Source of the DNA: Larix sibirica
Taxonomy: Eukaryota; Streptophyta; Pinopsida; Pinales; Pinaceae
Direction of reading: 5' to 3'
Assembly: GCA_004151065.3 (NCBI GenBank)
Contig: NWUY0300022263.1
Coordinates: forward strand, 41,418-64,474
Length of the DNA: 23,057 nucleotides
Each line of letters opens with the position of its first letter. Position 1 is the stretch's first letter. The position numbers and the translations under genes were made by a program. Shown one piece after another: positions 19,791 through 23,057 of this stretch. The notes under the pieces are model-generated. The model was not told the DNA's origin. It ran no database searches and saw only the letters and a list, made by a program, of their open reading frames with translations.

Positions 19791-20109
19791 CTTCTATTAC
19801 TAATATTTGTACATAAAATTACAAAAAGGGGCACCCTAGCTCGTCTTCCTGAAGGAAACTAGAATGAGCCAAGAGCTTAGAGTTTTAATCTATTAGCTAT
19901 CAAGCCAAAAACCTAATAGTCTTCTATATACAACCTGGGATTTTTCCTTAAGGGAAACTAAAATGCCACAGGCTGGATTTTGATATAATTGTTTATAAAA
20001 AAAAGGAGTTGTTTGTAACTACAACAACTATAGAAACATACATAATTTTGCTTGTAAACCAGAGCTTAACTAATAAAGGTAGTAAAATAGAGAAATACCC
20101 AGAACTCGA
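19791..20109. other. spacer without recognised features
   Basis: AT-rich. Holds a weak 30-bp direct repeat (cttcctgaaggaaactagaatg near 19841 and tttccttaagggaaactaaaatg near 19945), each with a small palindrome at its start. No gene seen. Confidence 0.4.
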
Positions 20110-20940
20110 TCATTTAGTGTTGGAGGAGGCGGGTTCCCAATGCTTCTTCTTCTTTTCCACGACCTCTTCGGCTTCCAAGTCCACGAAACAGGGCTTCACC
20201 ACGGTCACTGGTGCTGAGCCAACTTTAAATCCCCCCTACTAATACTGCAAGTAGATTTTGCTTGGCCTCAATCATCTTGAGTTGGTGTGGAACAACTCGA
20301 AGATGAGATAATTTCATCTGCATCTTTATCAATCGGCTCAAAATGTCTGCATAAGCCTTGTCTCTTTTTGCAATTGCATCTCCCAGAAATACCTTGATTG
20401 ACCAGTAAAGGTCTGGTTTGTGGTGGAAGTGAGCCATTCGATCTCCAGTGTTGCTAGGATCCATTACCCAAGCTTGCTTCCTTCTCCCTAGATTTCCAAC
20501 TCTATGGTTCCTATCTCCTTCCGAACTGCCCCTGGGATGTTGCTTCTATAGAACCGGTCTATATGTAGGGCACGTTTAACACCTTTTTTCTTCATGTATT
20601 CCAATCCGTCAACCTCCTCCTTTTGAGCCCGACGAATTATGATTCTTTTTGGTTTTAGTTTATGAGGCACCTTATTCCCTATCAGATTCAATCCAAGCAG
20701 AGTGTCGAGGTGTTGCTGAGAGGTCCAGCCAATGTTATGGAGGAGGTAAGTTAATTGGAGCTCCATATCGTAAACTGACCTTCTATCTTCTACCTGCAAA
20801 TATACCTGGAATGTCAATTTCCTCATCCTCCTAGTTGACATAATACTCCCACGAGTCGAGTGAACACAACTGTACTAATTGCTCATGTTGACAATGAGCC
20901 TATTCTGGAGGTAGTACCTCCCTCCTTTGACATTATCTTC
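20110..20940 (-). pseudogene. unrecognised degenerate coding region, at least 270 codons
   Basis: Read from 20940 leftward. The frame begins EDNVKGGRYYLQNRL, passes one TAG near 20875, then runs through STRRMRKLTFQVYLQVEDRR, a segment with LLHNIGWTSQQHLDTLLG, LKPKRIIIRRAQKEEVDG and VKRALHIDRFYRSNIPGAVR to a TAG at 20488. The frame then shifts into MDPSNTGDRMAHFHHKPDLYW, continuing IKVFLGDAIAKRDKAYADIL and MKLSHLRVVPHQLKM. At a run of six G (20231-20236) the obvious frame ends, but one base of slip opens FKVGSAPVTVVKPCFVDLEAE, then a KKKKH stretch and a clean stop at 20110-20112. Dense Arg/Lys, no membrane segment, no motif I can name. Low stop density and sensible composition argue for former coding. 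It could be the tail of a host gene or a transposon-borne ORF. Confidence 0.55.
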
Positions 20941-21115
20941 CATCATTCTCGAGCATTGGAGAATTCAGGTCCATGTACATTTTTCGGTTGGTCATGCATC
21001 CATATGGACCACTATCATCTCCATCCATCATAGGCCAACATGTGTCTTATCCTTGGCTAGGAACCCTGTGTGGGGTAAGTTTGTTCTTTTCATTAATGAG
21101 ATAACATTCAATCCT

Positions 21116-22363
21116 TAGGGTTTGGAGTTGGAAATCTTTCTCTGGCCAATTGAATTCCCTTTTTGCATAGTCAATCCCTCTTTGAATATATAGTTTTCCA
21201 ATTGATTTCTTTTCCTTTTTACATGCGAGGGAAGGATGACCTCAATCCTAGGGATCATGCACATGATCTATGTTATGCCATAGGTTAGTCTCCACCTTAT
21301 AGAAATTTTGTTGACTTGAGTTCCATTGATGAGTTATTAGAGAGATCATATTAGGATTTGTGAGTCTCCTTCTATCAAAAGCTTTGCGAACTCTTGTTGA
21401 ATGGTGATTTGAATTCCCATTATTAATACATGAAGTTTCACTAGATTGTTTGTTTCAATGCCAATAGACCCATTGTACACCCACTTGATGTGGCATTTAT
21501 CGTCCCTGATGATGTCTCCATATCATGACGGTCCTAGGTTTCCCTTGGTGGCTACATCAAAATTTAATTTTAGGAAGTTGGTCAGTAGTCTCGTCCAGTT
21601 CTTAGGGCTTGTGCTAGAGGGATACTTGTGGCTACCTATGATGGCTCAAGGTGTAAGATGAAAGTCCCAATCCTTTAGTATGGCTTTTTCCTAATCACAA
21701 CATTGGAAGGAAAACTGATCCCATAGTTGTTGTTAGAGAGATTCATGAATGTTTCCTTTAATGATACACCAAACTTGTTCCAATGTCATGTCTTTGTCCT
21801 TGAAGATTATTTCGTTTTGTTCCTTCTAAAGTACTAGGGTAAGGAAACTAGGAAATAGGTTCCAAGCTATATTGAGGATACAATTCTAAAAGGGTTCTTG
21901 TCATCATTTGATTAGGGTGTTTTGTATAGAGTCTCTATGTCAGTATGATTGCCTGAAAGTTGTTGTGCCACAATCCCATATATTGGAGGCAAGCTACCAA
22001 CTATTTAAGAGGCGATCCACATTCTCAATGGCTTGAGTGCAAAGACTACATTGTGATGGTCTTGAGAAACATCTTTTCAGCAACTGATCCCATGTTAAGG
22101 TCTTTTTTATCGAATGACCAGCCACAAAAACATTGATACTTTAGGCCAGAGCTTGGTGGTCCAGATCGGTTTACAAATTGCATCCTTCGATAGGTCCTTT
22201 TATCCAGCGGCTATGTGATAGGATTCTTTGATGTTGAATATTAGCCTTGTCTATTTTTAACCCCAACAGAGTTGATATATACCTTGCTTGATTTTAATTT
22301 TTTGAGACTGACGATCTTTCCATAACTACATGTCTAGTTGGTTTTTGTCTGATAGTCCTTGAA
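21116..22363 (-). pseudogene. LINE ORF2 C-terminal half: zinc-binding region and RNase H
   Basis: Read leftward on the minus strand. About 22240-22000 gives FNIKESYHIAAG, then IWTTKLWPKVSMFLWL, LTWDQLLKRCFSRPSQCSLC and ENVDRLLNSW, the pattern of the reverse-transcriptase zinc-binding domain (W-x-x-L-x-P-K-x-x-FLW, then TW-x-x-L-x-KR, then a C-x-LC pair). About 21580-21300 gives NFLKLNFDVATKGNLGPS, IIRDD, a GIETNN segment and LLIEGDSQIL, the RNase H domain of plant LINEs (N-F-D-G-A-x-x-GNPGP, N-N-x-AE-L, EGDS). Both Asp remain, but the Glu of the AEL motif is Lys. The tail has PSHVKRKRNQLENY (family HV-x-REGN-x-x-AD) and ends at the stop 21116-21118. At least two frameshifts and several stops. 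No poly(A) tail is visible. Confidence 0.85.
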
Positions 22364-22375
22364 AGATAACTCTTT

Positions 22376-22557
22376 CAATATATATATATATTCACTATAT
22401 TTTATAATTCAATGATGAATACAATGATGATGGCTAATGATTATATATGGCCGATAGTGAAGGGCAGGTCTTTTATTAATAGACATGTTGTTTTATAATA
22501 TTAACAACTAATTAATAATTAATAACCTAATATATAATTTATATTTATTACAAGTCA
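22376..22557. other. AT-rich interval, possibly the 3' LTR remnant of a gypsy element
   Basis: Begins with an (AT)n run and is very AT-rich throughout. On the minus strand its right edge reads AGGAAGGGG then TGACTTG, which looks like a polypurine tract followed by an LTR start. No second LTR copy exists here to test this. Confidence 0.35.
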
Positions 22558-22722
22558 CCCCTTCCTAAAAAGCTTCGTCCTCAAAGCTTGTGTAAAGGAA
22601 TAATGCTTGAATTTAACTTCATATTCGCTTAATTGGTTGTAGCTTCAGGAAGGTTACTGAACTTGATGAGATATTCCTTGACAGATGAATTTTGTTCACC
22701 GATTCTTCCGTAAACGAAATAG
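22555..22722 (-). pseudogene. chromodomain-like C-terminal tail of another Ty3/gypsy pol
   Basis: The minus strand reads RIGEQNSSVKEYLIKFSNLP, then EATTN and a TAA at 22629-22631. Chromodomains of plant chromovirus integrases have R-x-x-x-x-x-x-x-EYL-(I/V)-KW-x-x-LP-x-x-EATWE, so the Trp after EAT is replaced. In another frame QALRTKLFRKG and a TGA at 22555-22557 follow, resembling the usual end of such polyproteins. Short and decayed, but the motif order is good. The SINE has inserted a little upstream of it. Confidence 0.5.
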
Positions 22723-22777
22723 GAAACTTATATTTAGTAGTAATATGATAGTAAATGGAAATCTCATAAGAATCATC

Positions 22778-22791
22778 CTTATCTCTTACAG
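22778..22791. repeat. SINE target-site duplication, left copy
   Basis: cttatctcttacag, one mismatch from the right copy. Confidence 0.85.
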
Positions 22792-22938
22792 TTTTTTTTG
22801 TTTGTTTGTATTAGGGGAATCAACAACTAGAGTTGGGCTAGTACTCGCGTGACACAGGGTCCAGGGATCCAATCTCACTAACCCTATACCCCTAGGTGCA
22901 CCACAGGGCTCGAACCATGGCACACGACAATATTGGGG

Positions 22939-22949
22939 GGATTTGAACA
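22939..22949 (-). promoter_or_regulatory. RNA polymerase III box B of the SINE
   Basis: Minus strand TGTTCAAATCC, close to the consensus GGTTCRANNCC; paired with box A at 22992-23003. Confidence 0.75.
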
Positions 22950-22991
22950 TGTGAACTTCCATTTACAAACAATTACAACTTCTCATCTTTA

Positions 22992-23003
22992 CCACTTGAG
23001 CTG
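22992..23003 (-). promoter_or_regulatory. RNA polymerase III box A of the SINE
   Basis: Minus strand CAGCTCAAGTGG, close to the consensus TRGCNNARYNGG, about 17 bases from the 5' end of the element. Confidence 0.75.
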
Positions 23004-23019
23004 CCCCCCACGGGCTACA

Positions 23020-23033
23020 CTTATATCTTACAG
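23020..23033. repeat. SINE target-site duplication, right copy
   Basis: cttatatcttacag, directly adjoining the SINE 5' end. Confidence 0.85.
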
Positions 23034-23057
23034 TTGCAAGTGATGTTTGAAAGGAAT

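Larger units (their letters stand above)
22792..23019 (-). mobile_element. tRNA-derived SINE with target-site duplications
   Basis: On the minus strand the element starts gtagcccgtggggggcag and ends in an A-rich tail (caaacaaacaaaaaaaa). An RNA polymerase III box A (CAGCTCAAGTGG, 22992-23003) and box B (TGTTCAAATCC, 22939-22949) lie 42 bases apart near the 5' end, as in tRNA-derived SINE heads. Flanking 14-bp direct repeats differ by one base. The length of about 228 bp is normal for plant SINEs. A second box-B-like string (GGTTCGAGCC) lies at about 22909-22918. Confidence 0.85.

Noticed and set aside
20649-21661. Plus-strand frames at 20649-20834, 20927-21118 and 21446-21661.
   Set aside because: They lie opposite the minus-strand coding remnant and the LINE RNase H, whose motifs are clear.
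79-22363. The two LINE fragments (79-741 and 21116-22363) as halves of one LINE split by all the insertions.
   Set aside because: Both are on the minus strand, but the N-terminal part lies on the left and the C-terminal part on the right. A single minus-strand LINE would have the opposite order.

Overview
This window is plant nuclear DNA made almost wholly of decayed, nested transposable elements. I find no intact host gene, tRNA, rRNA or CRISPR array. Long spaced-out LTR retrotransposons with highly diverged LTRs, many in-frame stops and no surviving open polyprotein suggest a large, repeat-rich seed-plant genome. A gymnosperm is plausible but not proven. One ambiguous base (n at 700) points to draft-quality sequence.

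Layout, left to right. (1) 79-741, minus: a LINE reverse-transcriptase fragment. (2) 746-3747, plus: a Ty1/copia element with a very short 5' LTR (about 123 bp), an initiator-Met-type primer binding site at 869, no recognisable gag or protease, then broken integrase, RT and RNase H. (3) 3748-17627, minus: a 13.9-kb Ty3/gypsy element, Athila-like in layout, inserted in the copia RNase H codons. Its LTRs are 3748-5559 and 15820-17627. Between them, reading leftward on the minus strand, are a tRNA-Asp-type PBS, gag, protease, RT, RNase H, integrase, a spacer with two tandem repeats, a long degenerate extra ORF downstream of pol, and a polypurine tract. (4) 17628-17710: CT/C-rich low-complexity DNA. 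(5) 17711-19480, plus: a second gypsy-type element, with an LTR that has 7-bp perfect inverted ends, a PBS and a degenerate gag. It is cut at 19481 by (6) a CACTA-type DNA-transposon terminus with subterminal tandem repeats. (7) 20110-20940, minus: an unrecognised degenerate coding region. (8) 21116-22363, minus: the 3' half of another LINE (zinc-binding region plus RNase H). (9) 22376-22722: AT-rich DNA and a chromodomain-like tail of another gypsy element. (10) 22792-23019, minus: a tRNA-derived SINE with 14-bp target-site duplications.

No genes work together as a living pathway here. In the main gypsy element the protease active-site Asp, an RNase H Asp and an integrase Asp are all replaced, and many stops look like C-to-T decay of CAG, CGA or TGG codons, as expected for a silenced methylated element. 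The most interesting points are the roughly 850-codon extra ORF downstream of pol, the missing target-site duplication and PPT-like right flank of the main gypsy element, the well-defined SINE, and the unrecognised coding fragment near 20.5 kb.
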